Shown here piece by piece: positions 1 through 7,589 of a stretch of DNA of 33,745 nt. Source of the DNA: JARICQ01 sp964428475. Its GTDB lineage: Bacteria > Bacillota > Clostridia > Tissierellales > Tissierellaceae. A model generated the notes under the pieces. It searched no databases. It saw nothing but the letters and a program-made list of their open reading frames with translations, and was not told the DNA's origin. The stretch is from assembly GCA_964428475.1 (NCBI GenBank), contig CAYRYO010000015.1:1-33745 (forward strand). The letters are read 5' to 3'. How positions within the stretch are numbered: the stretch's first letter is position 1; every line of letters starts with the position of its first letter. The translations under genes were made by a program, and so were the position numbers.

Positions 1-41
1 GGAGTTTTGGAAAACAAAGGGAAATTTTGAAGTTTAAGAAA

Positions 42-212
42 GGGAGTTTTGAAAAACGAGTCTCCACTCCAGAATTTTGAATTATCACCACACAGAAAAA
101 AATAGACTTGCAAACTCGCTACGCTCAGACAGTGCAAGTCTATCAATTTTTTTCTTTAGTGGGATAATTCTAAAATTCTTCCGTAAGTCGAGTCTTATTT
201 TCAAAATCTCCC
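42..212. repeat. Long imperfect inverted repeat, MITE-like or giant hairpin
   Basis: The two arms, about 75-80 bases each, match as reverse complements with a few small gaps. GGGAG at 42-46 pairs with CTCCC at 208-212. The stretch AGAATTTTGAATTATC in the left arm mirrors GATAATTCTAAAATTC in the right, followed by runs of seven A and seven T. GACTTGCA pairs with TGCAAGTC around a tip that reads CTCGCTACGCTCAGACAG. Weaker pairing may continue outward on both sides. There is no reading frame. It lies just downstream of the murJ stop codon, so it could end that transcript, but its size suggests a small non-autonomous mobile repeat. I could not define a target duplication because the window starts here. 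Confidence 0.7.
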
Positions 213-246
213 TTTTATCTTTTTAGCCTTAAAACTGATCTCGCTT

Positions 247-1776
247 TTATCTTTTAAATATCATCTTAAGCTCATCCACCTTAAATACCATACACAGTGC
301 AAAATAAACTCCAGCCCCTACTCCTACTGACAGTAGGAGTATTATCATTTGTATTAGCTTGGCTTCTGGGAGCATGGCTCCTAGTTTGAAGTAGATTAGA
401 TAGACTACTAGCCCCATTATTAGAGAGGCTGCTAGGGTCTTTGCAAAACTTATTAAATATTTTGTAAGACCTATTGGCCCTATTTTTTTTCTTAGGCTTA
501 AAAACAAGAGTATAGTTGTCACAGTTGCAGATATACTTGTTGCTAGTGCAAGTCCACTGTGTGCCATATGTCTTATTAAGATTAAATTAAAAACTAAGTT
601 TACACCTACTGCTATTACTCCATTTATCATTGGAGTTTTTGTATCTTGAAATGCGTAATAAACTTTATTTAGCATAAGTCTTAATGAAAATCCAACTAAA
701 CCAAGGGAATAATACATCAAGGCCTGACTAGTCATATAAGTATCTCTAGCGTCAAATGAACCCCTCTCAAAGAAAATATGAACAAGTGGCTCTGCCAGTA
801 ACAATAATCCTATGGTAGCTGGTACAGTGATTATGAGTATTATATTTATCCCTTGTCCAAGTATTCTATTCACCTCTTGCCCATCTTCATTGGAAAAAGC
901 TTTTGAGAGCTTGGGAAATACCACCGTAGTGATCGCCATTATAAATACAGCAATTACCATATCATTTATTCTAGATGCGTAGGTTAAGGCTGATATACTT
1001 CCAACGTCTAGTCCAGATGCCAATGTCCTATCTATCACTATATTTATCTGCTGAACAGCAGAACCTATCAAGACAGGTAGTACCAAAATCATGCCTTTTC
1101 TAAGATAGGGATCTCTTAAATTTATCTTGAATTTATATCTATATCCCATATGTCTTACAGCTGGAAGCAATATCAAAAACTGAGTAGATGAAGCTATCAC
1201 AGTTACCATCATCAAAGTATATATACTTGCATTAGCTCCAAAAAAAATCAAGTATATTAAAAATACAAAATTATAGGGAATTCCCGATATTGCAGAAGGT
1301 CCAAATATCTCACTGCTATCTAAAAGTCCTGTAAATACATGTGTAAGACCTAAAAACATAGCAATAGGAAGGCCTATTCTATTTAGCTGGACAGCAAGAT
1401 TAAATTGCTCACCTTCAAATCCCTTAGCTAATATCTTTATAGTTAAAGGTGAAAATATATAGCCCAATATAATTATTGCAAATCCTACTAACAATACAAT
1501 ATTGAAGATATTATTTAAAAATATTAGCTTGCCCCTCTTGCCATGTCTTCCCTCTACTTCTGAGAATATTGGTATAAGAGTCGTCTTAAGAGCAGCACCT
1601 ATAGTGCCCACTATAATTACAGTAGCTGTCATAGCTACAAAATATGTATCAGTTTCTATTCCCGAACCAAATCTATTTGCTATCATTATCTCTCTTAAAA
1701 ATCCCAATCCCTTTGATAACAATGTAAATATTGAAATCATAGCTGCTGTCTTTGCTAAACTTTTGTTTTTAGTCAT
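247..1776 (-). CDS. murJ: Lipid II flippase MurJ (MviN family)
   Basis: This is a polytopic membrane protein of 509 residues, the usual length for MurJ, made almost entirely of hydrophobic segments (about 14) from residue 10 to the C terminus. The N-terminal stretch with SKGLGFLREIMIANRFG and the later TYASRINDMVIAVFIMAI and FERGSFDARDT segments are typical of the family. MurJ exports the peptidoglycan precursor lipid II across the cytoplasmic membrane. GTG at 1779 lies only 4 bases from the AGGAG ribosome site. ATG at 1776 lies 7 bases away, so I take the ATG as the start. It has its own promoter at 1805-1833 and stands alone. The large inverted repeat lies directly beyond the stop. The family call is firm. 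Which lipid-linked substrate is moved (lipid II or another polymer precursor) is inferred from the family, because Firmicutes can carry several MviN-like proteins. Confidence 0.9.
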   Translation of the reverse strand: MTKNKSLAKTAAMISIFTLLSKGLGFLREIMIANRFGSGIETDTYFVAMTATVIIVGTIGAALKTTLIPIFSEVEGRHGKRGKLIFLNNIFNIVLLVGFAIIILGYIFSPLTIKILAKGFEGEQFNLAVQLNRIGLPIAMFLGLTHVFTGLLDSSEIFGPSAISGIPYNFVFLIYLIFFGANASIYTLMMVTVIASSTQFLILLPAVRHMGYRYKFKINLRDPYLRKGMILVLPVLIGSAVQQINIVIDRTLASGLDVGSISALTYASRINDMVIAVFIMAITTVVFPKLSKAFSNEDGQEVNRILGQGINIILIITVPATIGLLLLAEPLVHIFFERGSFDARDTYMTSQALMYYSLGLVGFSLRLMLNKVYYAFQDTKTPMINGVIAVGVNLVFNLILIRHMAHSGLALATSISATVTTILLFLSLRKKIGPIGLTKYLISFAKTLAASLIMGLVVYLIYFKLGAMLPEAKLIQMIILLLSVGVGAGVYFALCMVFKVDELKMIFKR

Positions 1777-1804
1777 CACTTTTCTCCTAAAGATATTTAA
1801 ATAT

Positions 1805-1833
1805 ATTGTATCAAATATTTACATCAGTGTCAC
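1805..1833 (-). promoter_or_regulatory. Predicted sigma-A promoter of murJ
   Basis: Read on the minus strand there is a GTGACA -35 box (1828-1833), a 17-base spacer and a TACAAT -10 box (1805-1810). Each box matches consensus at five of six positions. It points at murJ, with a short leader of about 20 bases. Confidence 0.6.
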
Positions 1834-1840
1834 TTCAAAT

Positions 1841-1876
1841 ATTAAAAGCAATCTACTTGAGTAGATTGCTTTTAAT
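1841..1876 (-). terminator. Intrinsic terminator of the SLH/PrcB-like gene
   Basis: ATTAAAAGCAATCTACT is followed after two bases by its exact reverse complement, giving a very long perfect stem with a tiny loop. The stop codon of the gene at 1853-2719 lies inside the stem. On the minus strand the hairpin ends in TGCTTTTAATATTTG, a U-rich tail. A hairpin with related sequence ends the gene at 19852. Confidence 0.8.
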
Positions 1877-2719
1877 CCCTTCAACTGTAAAGTTGTAGGG
1901 TGACTTTGTATTTAACTGTGATTTATCCACCTCAATTGTAATAGTTTTGTAAGTAATTACTTGAGGCAATATAGTTCCACTATTAGGAGATACTATATCC
2001 AATACTACTTTATACTCTTTGTCCTCTTTCTTTATCTTCCCAACTCCTAGAGAATAACCTGGGCTAGCAAATTGTTTGGTAATAGTCACTAGCACACTAT
2101 TTTCTTTTTCTTTAACTATTATATTTTCTTGACTATTATAACTTTGAACTACTCCCTTGATATCGAAATGAATTTCCTTCATATCTTCCAGTACCCCCTT
2201 CATTTTCTGCAATATGACTATAGCTTCAGCTTGAGTAACCATTTTATCAGGTGCAAATTCCTCAGCTGATACTCCGCTAATCATATTCAGGCTATATAAG
2301 AGTCTTATAGATTCTATGCTTTCTTTTTCTATATTATTAATGTCTTTGAAAGGAAGTTCAAATTTGTTTTTCTTTGTCTCTACTAAATCCCCTAATCTTT
2401 CCCCAATAATATTTACTAGTTCTATTCTCTTTATTTCTTTGTCGTGGATTATACTATTTGTTATGGCATTTAAATTATAGTCCTTTGACAGTGAACCCAG
2501 TGACAATGCAAAATCCTTTTCTATAATGTTTTCATTTGGATTTAGCTTTTCAAAGTTATTCTTTGCAAGATATGGAAAATAATATGAAACAAAGTCCTTT
2601 TCAAGTATATTCTCTGACCAGTGACCTGATATCTTAGAAGCCATATCCCCATTTGCAAAAGCTACTGTTGAACTTGAAAATATTACTAATCCCAAAACAA
2701 AAGATAAAAACCTTTTCAT
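1853..2719 (-). CDS. Secreted SLH-domain protein with PrcB-like C-terminal domain
   Basis: The 288-residue protein starts with a signal peptide (MKRFLSFVLGLVIFSSS, cleavage near AFA-NG at about 22). Residues about 30-180 read like diverged S-layer homology repeats: GHWSENILEKDF near the start, and later NMISGVSAEEFAPDKMVTQA followed by EAIVILQKM. Residues about 205-285 have the pattern of the PrcB C-terminal domain of secreted protease-complex proteins: VLVTITKQ, PGYSLGVGKI and QVITYKTITIEV. SLH repeats usually attach proteins to cell wall polymers. The role of PrcB domains outside the dentilisin complex is unknown to me. The ATG has AAGGGG 8 bases upstream, which sits inside the inverted repeat at 2726-2769. 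The gene follows livF, but its -10 box lies within that repeat, so it probably has separate expression. SLH and secretion calls are good; the PrcB call is moderate. Confidence 0.7.
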   Translation of the reverse strand: MKRFLSFVLGLVIFSSSTVAFANGDMASKISGHWSENILEKDFVSYYFPYLAKNNFEKLNPNENIIEKDFALSLGSLSKDYNLNAITNSIIHDKEIKRIELVNIIGERLGDLVETKKNKFELPFKDINNIEKESIESIRLLYSLNMISGVSAEEFAPDKMVTQAEAIVILQKMKGVLEDMKEIHFDIKGVVQSYNSQENIIVKEKENSVLVTITKQFASPGYSLGVGKIKKEDKEYKVVLDIVSPNSGTILPQVITYKTITIEVDKSQLNTKSPYNFTVEGIKSNLLK

Positions 2720-2725
2720 ATAATC

Positions 2726-2769
2726 AACCCCTTTATCTAATTATACCTAAATAATCAGATAAAGGGGTT
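2726..2769 (-). promoter_or_regulatory. Hairpin that buries the ribosome site of the SLH/PrcB gene
   Basis: AACCCCTTTATCT (2726-2738) and AGATAAAGGGGTT (2757-2769) are perfect 13-base inverted repeats around an 18-base loop. On the minus strand the downstream arm contains the AAAGGGG ribosome site of the gene starting at 2719, so a transcript coming through from livF would fold over it. No U-run follows, so it is a poor terminator. The loop holds a TATAAT box at 2740-2745. Confidence 0.65.
2740..2745 (-). promoter_or_regulatory. Candidate -10 box inside the hairpin loop
   Basis: A perfect TATAAT on the minus strand would place the transcript start near 2733-2734, leaving a leader of about 15 bases that includes the ribosome site but not the upstream hairpin arm. 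The -35 position (about 2763-2768) reads ACCCCT, far from consensus, so this promoter would need an activator or be weak. Confidence 0.45.
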
Positions 2770-2783
2770 ACATTTTCATTACA
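2766..2783. promoter_or_regulatory. Shared upstream motif, copy 1
   Basis: GGTTACATTTTCATTACA contains two half-sites (TTACA and TTACA) 11 bases apart and overlaps the expected -35 region of the SLH/PrcB gene. A near-identical copy, one base different, lies at 20942-20959 upstream of another surface-protein gene. It looks like a binding site for a direct-repeat regulator, as with response regulators, but the regulator is unknown. Confidence 0.4.
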
Positions 2784-2790
2784 AATATAT

Positions 2791-3501
2791 TTACTTGCTT
2801 TCTCCTAGATATGCTGCTTTGACCCTATCGTCATTTAATAATGTTTTTCCTTCTCCTTCTAAAATCAAGGTTCCAGTTTCAAGTACATAACCATAATCAG
2901 CTATTTCCAATGCTTTTTTTGCATTTTGCTCAACTAATAGTATTGTATTCCCCTGACGATGTATTTCTTTTATAATGTCAAATATATCTTTTACAAGAAG
3001 TGGCGCAAGACCAAGAGATGGTTCATCTAGCATAAGTATCGATGGATTTATCATCATAGCCCTACCTACAGCTAGCATCTGCTGCTCCCCTCCAGAAAGC
3101 GTCCCCGCTTTTTGCCAAGACCTTTCCTCTAATCTCGGAAATAGTTCATATATTTTTTTTATATCTTTTCTAATTTCAATATTATCTTTTCTTGTATATG
3201 CACCTAAGATTAGATTTTCCTCTACAGTTAAGTTTGAGAATACTCTTCTTCCTTCAGGAGATAATGATATACCCTTTTTTACAATATCCATTGTTTTAAA
3301 ATCAGTTATATCTTCTCCTCTATATTCTACTTTTCCACTTTCCTTTTTAGTGAGATTCATAATTGCTCTAAGTGTGGAAGATTTGCCAGCACCATTTGCA
3401 CCTATCAATGTTACTATCTTATTTTCTTCTATGCCTATATTTATTCCACGTATAGCCTTGATACCTCCGTAGCTAACGTGAAGATCAGTAACCTTAAGCA
3501 T
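2791..3501 (-). CDS. livF: Branched-chain amino acid ABC transporter ATPase LivF
   Basis: This 236-residue cytoplasmic ATPase of the high-affinity leucine/isoleucine/valine importer has the standard LivF length. Visible motifs are Walker A GANGAGKSS at about 34-42, the ABC signature LSGGEQQMLAVGRAMM at about 135-150, Walker B ILMLDEPSLGLAP at about 155-167, and LLVEQNAKKALEIAD, which is characteristic of LivF. Its ATG directly abuts the TAG stop of livG (TAGATG), so the two are translationally coupled. It is the last gene of the operon livJ-H-M-G-F. No U-tailed terminator is visible after it; the next element is the hairpin at 2726-2769. Confidence 0.93.
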   Translation of the reverse strand: MLKVTDLHVSYGGIKAIRGINIGIEENKIVTLIGANGAGKSSTLRAIMNLTKKESGKVEYRGEDITDFKTMDIVKKGISLSPEGRRVFSNLTVEENLILGAYTRKDNIEIRKDIKKIYELFPRLEERSWQKAGTLSGGEQQMLAVGRAMMINPSILMLDEPSLGLAPLLVKDIFDIIKEIHRQGNTILLVEQNAKKALEIADYGYVLETGTLILEGEGKTLLNDDRVKAAYLGESK

Positions 3502-4269
3502 CTACTCCACCCCCAGATAAGCTTCAATAACTCGTTGATTTTTTTGAATCTCTTCAGGATTTCCTTCAGCAATTAGTATCCCATGATCAAGCACAAGCAC
3601 TCTCTCACAAATACCCATTACAAATTCCATATGATGCTCTATTAGGAAAATAGTTAAATCAAACTCTTTTTTTATATCTACTATGAATCCCATCAAATCT
3701 TGAGTTTCCTGCGGATTCATTCCAGCTGCAGGCTCATCTAACAAGAGAATCTTGGGATCTGTCGCTAATGCCCTTGCAATTTCAAGTCTTCTTTGCTTAC
3801 CATATGGCAAGGAATGAGATTTTTCATCTCGTTCTTCATAAAGCCCTACCTTTTCTAGCAAATACTCTGATTTCTTTAAAACTTCTTTTTCTTCCTTGGT
3901 ATATGAAGGTGTTCTAACTAATGATGAGAATATACCCGATTTTAGCCTTAAGTGATTACCAATAAATACATTGTCTAAAACTGATAATTCTTTAAAAAGT
4001 CTTATGTTTTGAAAAGTTCTACATATACCTAAATTAGCTATTTCATCAGGTCTCTTTCCAGAGATAATGGTTTTATTCTTTTCGTCTTCAAGAAGTATTT
4101 CCCCTTTAGTAGGTTCATACACACCTGTTACCATATTAAAGACTGTGGTTTTACCTGCCCCATTAGGTCCAATTAGCCCTACCATTTCTCCCTTTTTTAT
4201 ATCCGTAGAAAATTGATTTACAGCCACTACTCCTCCAAATCTCATAGTTATATCGTTAATTTTTAGCAT
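3502..4269 (-). CDS. livG: Branched-chain amino acid ABC transporter ATPase LivG
   Basis: This is the second ATPase of the importer, 255 residues. It has Walker A GPNGAGKTT at about 34-42 and the insertion with CRTFQNIRLFKELSVLDNV typical of LivG. The variant signature LPYGKQRRLEIARAL and Walker B ILLLDEPAAGMNP follow, then LIEHHM at the switch histidine and the conserved LGVE C terminus. It forms a dimer with LivF that drives the LivH/LivM channel. Its start overlaps the end of livM by 14 bases. Confidence 0.93.
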   Translation of the reverse strand: MLKINDITMRFGGVVAVNQFSTDIKKGEMVGLIGPNGAGKTTVFNMVTGVYEPTKGEILLEDEKNKTIISGKRPDEIANLGICRTFQNIRLFKELSVLDNVFIGNHLRLKSGIFSSLVRTPSYTKEEKEVLKKSEYLLEKVGLYEERDEKSHSLPYGKQRRLEIARALATDPKILLLDEPAAGMNPQETQDLMGFIVDIKKEFDLTIFLIEHHMEFVMGICERVLVLDHGILIAEGNPEEIQKNQRVIEAYLGVE

Positions 4270-5323
4270 ATTTCATCCTCACTTTCTCAATGATATTTGT
4301 CAAGAAACCGTCTTTTTTAAATATCACCACTAATATAAGAATAAGTGAAAATACTACCATTCTAAGTCCAGGAAGAGCAGGCGTAGTTGTAAAACCTAAA
4401 TTTATAGGTTCATCTAAGAATCTAAGTAATTCCATAGCAACAGTAACTACCACTGCTGCTGCAACTGTACCGTTTATATTTCCCATGCCTCCAAGCACTA
4501 CCATCAATAAAATATTAAAGGTAAGTACAAATTTAAACAGTGTTGGGTCAATAGTTCCAAGAGAAGCTGCTAAAAGTCCTCCCCCAACTCCTGCAAAAAA
4601 AGCTCCAATAGTAAAACTCATTACCTTGTGCTTAAATAGATTAACACCCATAGCCCTAGCTGCAATCTCATCTTCTCTGATTGCTTTAAATGCCTTTCCA
4701 TAACTACCCTGCATTAAAAACCTTAAAAATAAGACTGTGAGTATGGCTATACCCCAAGCCCAAAATAAGTTTATCCGTGGTTCTACACCCAAGATACCCG
4801 CTATAAAATCGTTATTTATCTGAGGAATACCTTTAAGTCCTAGTGAACCATTAGTAACCGCTTGAATATTTATAATTACAATCCTTATTATCTCTGAAAA
4901 ACCCAGTGTTGCAATTGCTAAATAATCATCCGTAAGTTTCAATACTGGTGCACCAACTAAAAATCCAAAAAGTGCTGCCATAAGCCCTGCTACTAAAAGT
5001 GCCAATATAAATGGCAAGTTTATGTTTGCAAGAAAAGGCACAATTGGTTTCATATAGAAATTCATCTCTTTCATTTCACTTGTCATAGTCAGTAGTGCAA
5101 CAGTATATGCACCAATAGCCATGAATCCTGCGTGACCCAATGAAAATAATCCTGTAAACCCATTTATAAGATTCATACTAAGTGCAAGTATTACATATAT
5201 TCCAGAAAGATTTATTATTCTCAATTTATAATTATCTAAAGTTACATTTAATATTAATAATACGATTAAAATAACTGCTACTAACGAAAGATTTATAATT
5301 AATTTATTTTTATTTGTCTTCAT
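4256..5323 (-). CDS. livM: Branched-chain amino acid ABC transporter permease LivM
   Basis: This 355-residue integral membrane permease has about nine to ten hydrophobic segments. The family pattern is clear: LSMNLINGFTGLFSLGHAGFMAIGAYT near residues 43-70, LTDDYLAIATLGFSEIIRI in the middle, and the cytoplasmic coupling loop with FKAIREDEIAARAMGVN near 210-227, where LivG/LivF dock. The gene starts two bases after the livH stop. Its ribosome site (GAGAAGGTG) lies in the last codons of livH. Confidence 0.93.
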   Translation of the reverse strand: MKTNKNKLIINLSLVAVILIVLLILNVTLDNYKLRIINLSGIYVILALSMNLINGFTGLFSLGHAGFMAIGAYTVALLTMTSEMKEMNFYMKPIVPFLANINLPFILALLVAGLMAALFGFLVGAPVLKLTDDYLAIATLGFSEIIRIVIINIQAVTNGSLGLKGIPQINNDFIAGILGVEPRINLFWAWGIAILTVLFLRFLMQGSYGKAFKAIREDEIAARAMGVNLFKHKVMSFTIGAFFAGVGGGLLAASLGTIDPTLFKFVLTFNILLMVVLGGMGNINGTVAAAVVVTVAMELLRFLDEPINLGFTTTPALPGLRMVVFSLILILVVIFKKDGFLTNIIEKVRMKYAKN

Positions 5324-5325
5324 AG

Positions 5326-6219
5326 TTACACCTTCTCCGCTATCTTTTCACCCATTAAACCTGTTGGTTTAAAGAGCAATATAACTATTAAAAGTACAAA
5401 TGCAAATGCATCTCTGTATCCTGTTAAATTAGGAAGAAACGCTACAATAAGGATTTCTCCAAGACCTAATATAAATCCCCCTATAACTGCACCTGTAATA
5501 TTTCCTATGCCTCCGACTACTGCTGCTATAAAGCATTTAAGCCCTGGCAATACTCCCATATGAGGCATCAGCTGAGGATATTTAATTCCCCACATAATTC
5601 CACCCATTGCTGCCAATAATGAACCTATGAAAAAAGTAATAGATATAGTTTTATTAATATCTATTCCCATAAGGCTAGCTGCTTCATAATCCTTTGATAA
5701 TGCTCTCATTGCCATACCAGTTCTTGTCTTTTGAATAACAAAATTAAGTCCAATCAAAAGAAGCACTGTAACTACTGGAATAATAAAGTTTATATATCCT
5801 ATTGAGACTCCGCCTATTTGTACTACATTTTTAAATATTGCAGGGGTTGGGAATGCCTTTGGCCTTCCACCAAAGACAAGTATCCCTAAGTTCTGCAGTA
5901 AAAAGGATGCTCCGATAGCCGATATAAGTATGGTTATCCTTGGAGCTTCTCTAAGTGGTTTATAAGCAAGTCTTTCAAGTACTACTCCTAGTAATCCAGT
6001 GATTATAGGTACTAGTATAAATATTATATACCATGGTATAGGAGTATACGTAATACCGTAATAGGTTAGATATGCCCCTATCATAAATATATCTCCATGG
6101 GCAAAGTTTATCAGTCTAAGTATTCCATAGACCATGGTATATCCAATAGCAATAAGAGCATAAAGACTCCCTAGTGAGATACCATTTGTCATATGCTGTA
6201 GGAATTCTTGTATGCTCAT
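5326..6219 (-). CDS. livH: Branched-chain amino acid ABC transporter permease LivH
   Basis: This is the second permease, 297 residues with about eight membrane segments. It shows GISLGSLYALIAIGYTMVYG followed by LINFAHGDIFMIGAYLTY, the LivH N-terminal signature, and the coupling loop MRALSKDYEAASLMGIDIN. The ATG at 6225 is one base from the GGAGG ribosome site, while the ATG at 6219 is 7 bases away, so I take 6219 as the start. Together with LivM it forms the channel that receives substrate from the LivJ-type lipoprotein encoded just upstream. Confidence 0.93.
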   Translation of the reverse strand: MSIQEFLQHMTNGISLGSLYALIAIGYTMVYGILRLINFAHGDIFMIGAYLTYYGITYTPIPWYIIFILVPIITGLLGVVLERLAYKPLREAPRITILISAIGASFLLQNLGILVFGGRPKAFPTPAIFKNVVQIGGVSIGYINFIIPVVTVLLLIGLNFVIQKTRTGMAMRALSKDYEAASLMGIDINKTISITFFIGSLLAAMGGIMWGIKYPQLMPHMGVLPGLKCFIAAVVGGIGNITGAVIGGFILGLGEILIVAFLPNLTGYRDAFAFVLLIVILLFKPTGLMGEKIAEKV

Positions 6220-6255
6220 ATTCATTCCTCCGTTTTATATAGTATTTTGTAAGTT

Positions 6256-7464
6256 CTACTTAGGTTCTACTGTTGTTAAATATACAAATTTACCATCTTC
6301 AACTTTGTTGATTATAGCTGATTTAACAGCATCTCCATTTTCATCTAATGTAATATTTCCTGTAGCTCCTACAAATCCAGCTGTTGCAGCAAGCTTGTCT
6401 CTAATTGCATTTGAATCTGCAGAATCAGCTGCTTGTATAGCCTCTACTATAACCATATAAGCGTCATATCCTAATGCTGCAAATGCATTAGCTTCTTTGT
6501 CGTATTTAGCTTTATAAGCATCTAAGAATTCTTCTGATACTGTAGTTACAGGTGATTCAGCTGTAAAGTGAGTACTATATACTGCACCTTCAACTGCTTC
6601 TCCACCGATATCTAAGAATTCAGGAGCTTCCCATGTATCTCCACCAAGTATTGGAGTATCCATACCTAAATCTCTAGCTTGTTGAATAAGAAGTGCACAC
6701 TCACCGTAGTTACCAGGTGCAAATATTACGTCTGGATTTAATGATTTTATATTTGTAAGTTGAGCAGTGAAATCCTGGTCTCCAGTATTATATGAAGCTT
6801 CTCCAACTATTGAATCTTCACCATTTGTTTCTTTAAATGATTTCATAAAATATGTTGAAAGTCCTACTGAATAATCCTGTTGTACGTCTTGAATTATTGC
6901 AGCAGTTTTTGCGCCTAATTCATTTATTGAATAGTTTGCCATTACAGTACCTTGGAATGGGTCAATAAAGCAAACTCTAAAATAATAATCATTATTAAGT
7001 GTAACTAGAGGGTTTGTAGGAGAACAACCCATTGCTGGAACTTCAGCATTCTTAACTATATCTCCTGCAGCCATTGAAAGCGAACTTGAATAACTTCCTA
7101 TAATAGCTACAACTTCATCCTTATCAACTAATTTAGCTACTGCATTAGCTGCTTCAACTTTTTCTGATTTATTATCTACTATTACAAGTTCAATTTTTCT
7201 GCCAAGTACTTCAGGCATCTTTTCATGTGCAAGTTTAATACCTTCCACTGTCATCTCTCCACCTGCTGCTGCTGCTCCTGTCATAGGTTCGAATACACCT
7301 ATTTTGATAACCTCGCCACTATCATCTGAACCACCCTCATCTACAACAGCGTCCCCGCCATCAGAAGTGCCTGTATCTGCTGGTGCCTCATTCGAACTAC
7401 AACCTATCAAAGTTCCTGCTACCAAACTCAATGCCAAGATAAATAAAATTATCTTCTTTTTCAT
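6256..7464 (-). CDS. livJ: Branched-chain amino acid binding lipoprotein (LivJ/LivK type)
   Basis: This 402-residue extracellular substrate-binding lipoprotein is the first gene of the importer operon. The signal peptide ends in a lipobox LIGC with the acylated cysteine at residue 22. A short Asp/Ser/Glu-rich linker to about residue 50 follows. The periplasmic-binding domain (Leu/Ile/Val-binding type I fold) begins at VIKIGVFEPMTGAAAAGGEM and continues through VVAIIGSYSSSLSMAA and SPTNPLVTLNNDYYFRVCF. Ligand preference cannot be read with certainty; the family binds Leu/Ile/Val but also other amides and amino acids. A ribosome site AGGGAGG lies about 9 bases before the ATG, and a strong promoter sits at 7519-7547. 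Confidence 0.92.
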   Translation of the reverse strand: MKKKIILFILALSLVAGTLIGCSSNEAPADTGTSDGGDAVVDEGGSDDSGEVIKIGVFEPMTGAAAAGGEMTVEGIKLAHEKMPEVLGRKIELVIVDNKSEKVEAANAVAKLVDKDEVVAIIGSYSSSLSMAAGDIVKNAEVPAMGCSPTNPLVTLNNDYYFRVCFIDPFQGTVMANYSINELGAKTAAIIQDVQQDYSVGLSTYFMKSFKETNGEDSIVGEASYNTGDQDFTAQLTNIKSLNPDVIFAPGNYGECALLIQQARDLGMDTPILGGDTWEAPEFLDIGGEAVEGAVYSTHFTAESPVTTVSEEFLDAYKAKYDKEANAFAALGYDAYMVIVEAIQAADSADSNAIRDKLAATAGFVGATGNITLDENGDAVKSAIINKVEDGKFVYLTTVEPK

Positions 7465-7518
7465 AATGCTATTCCTCCCTTAGTTTTGATTGAGGGACTA
7501 AAGTCCTTCATAAGAATA

Positions 7519-7547
7519 GTATACTATTGTAGAAAGCTAAAGTCAAT
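7519..7547 (-). promoter_or_regulatory. Sigma-A promoter of the liv operon
   Basis: TTGACT (7542-7547), a 17-base spacer and TATACT (7519-7524) read on the minus strand. The leader of about 50 bases contains a small hairpin, GGACT-TT-AGTCC, near 7495-7507, just ahead of the ribosome site. No CodY or T-box signature was recognised. Confidence 0.75.
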
Positions 7548-7589
7548 TTTAAATGTTCAAAATATTGTAAATGAAATCTTATATCTATC

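Noticed and set aside
2975..3472. Long open frame on the plus strand opposite livF
   Set aside because: Serine/isoleucine-rich translation with no ribosome site or family pattern; it is the shadow of livF. The same holds for the plus-strand frames at 1502-1864, 4290-4703, 10533-11501, 25388-25840 and 26966-27472.
7495..7507. Small GGACT/AGTCC hairpin in the liv leader as a riboswitch
   Set aside because: Too small, with no known aptamer features; described only as a hairpin.
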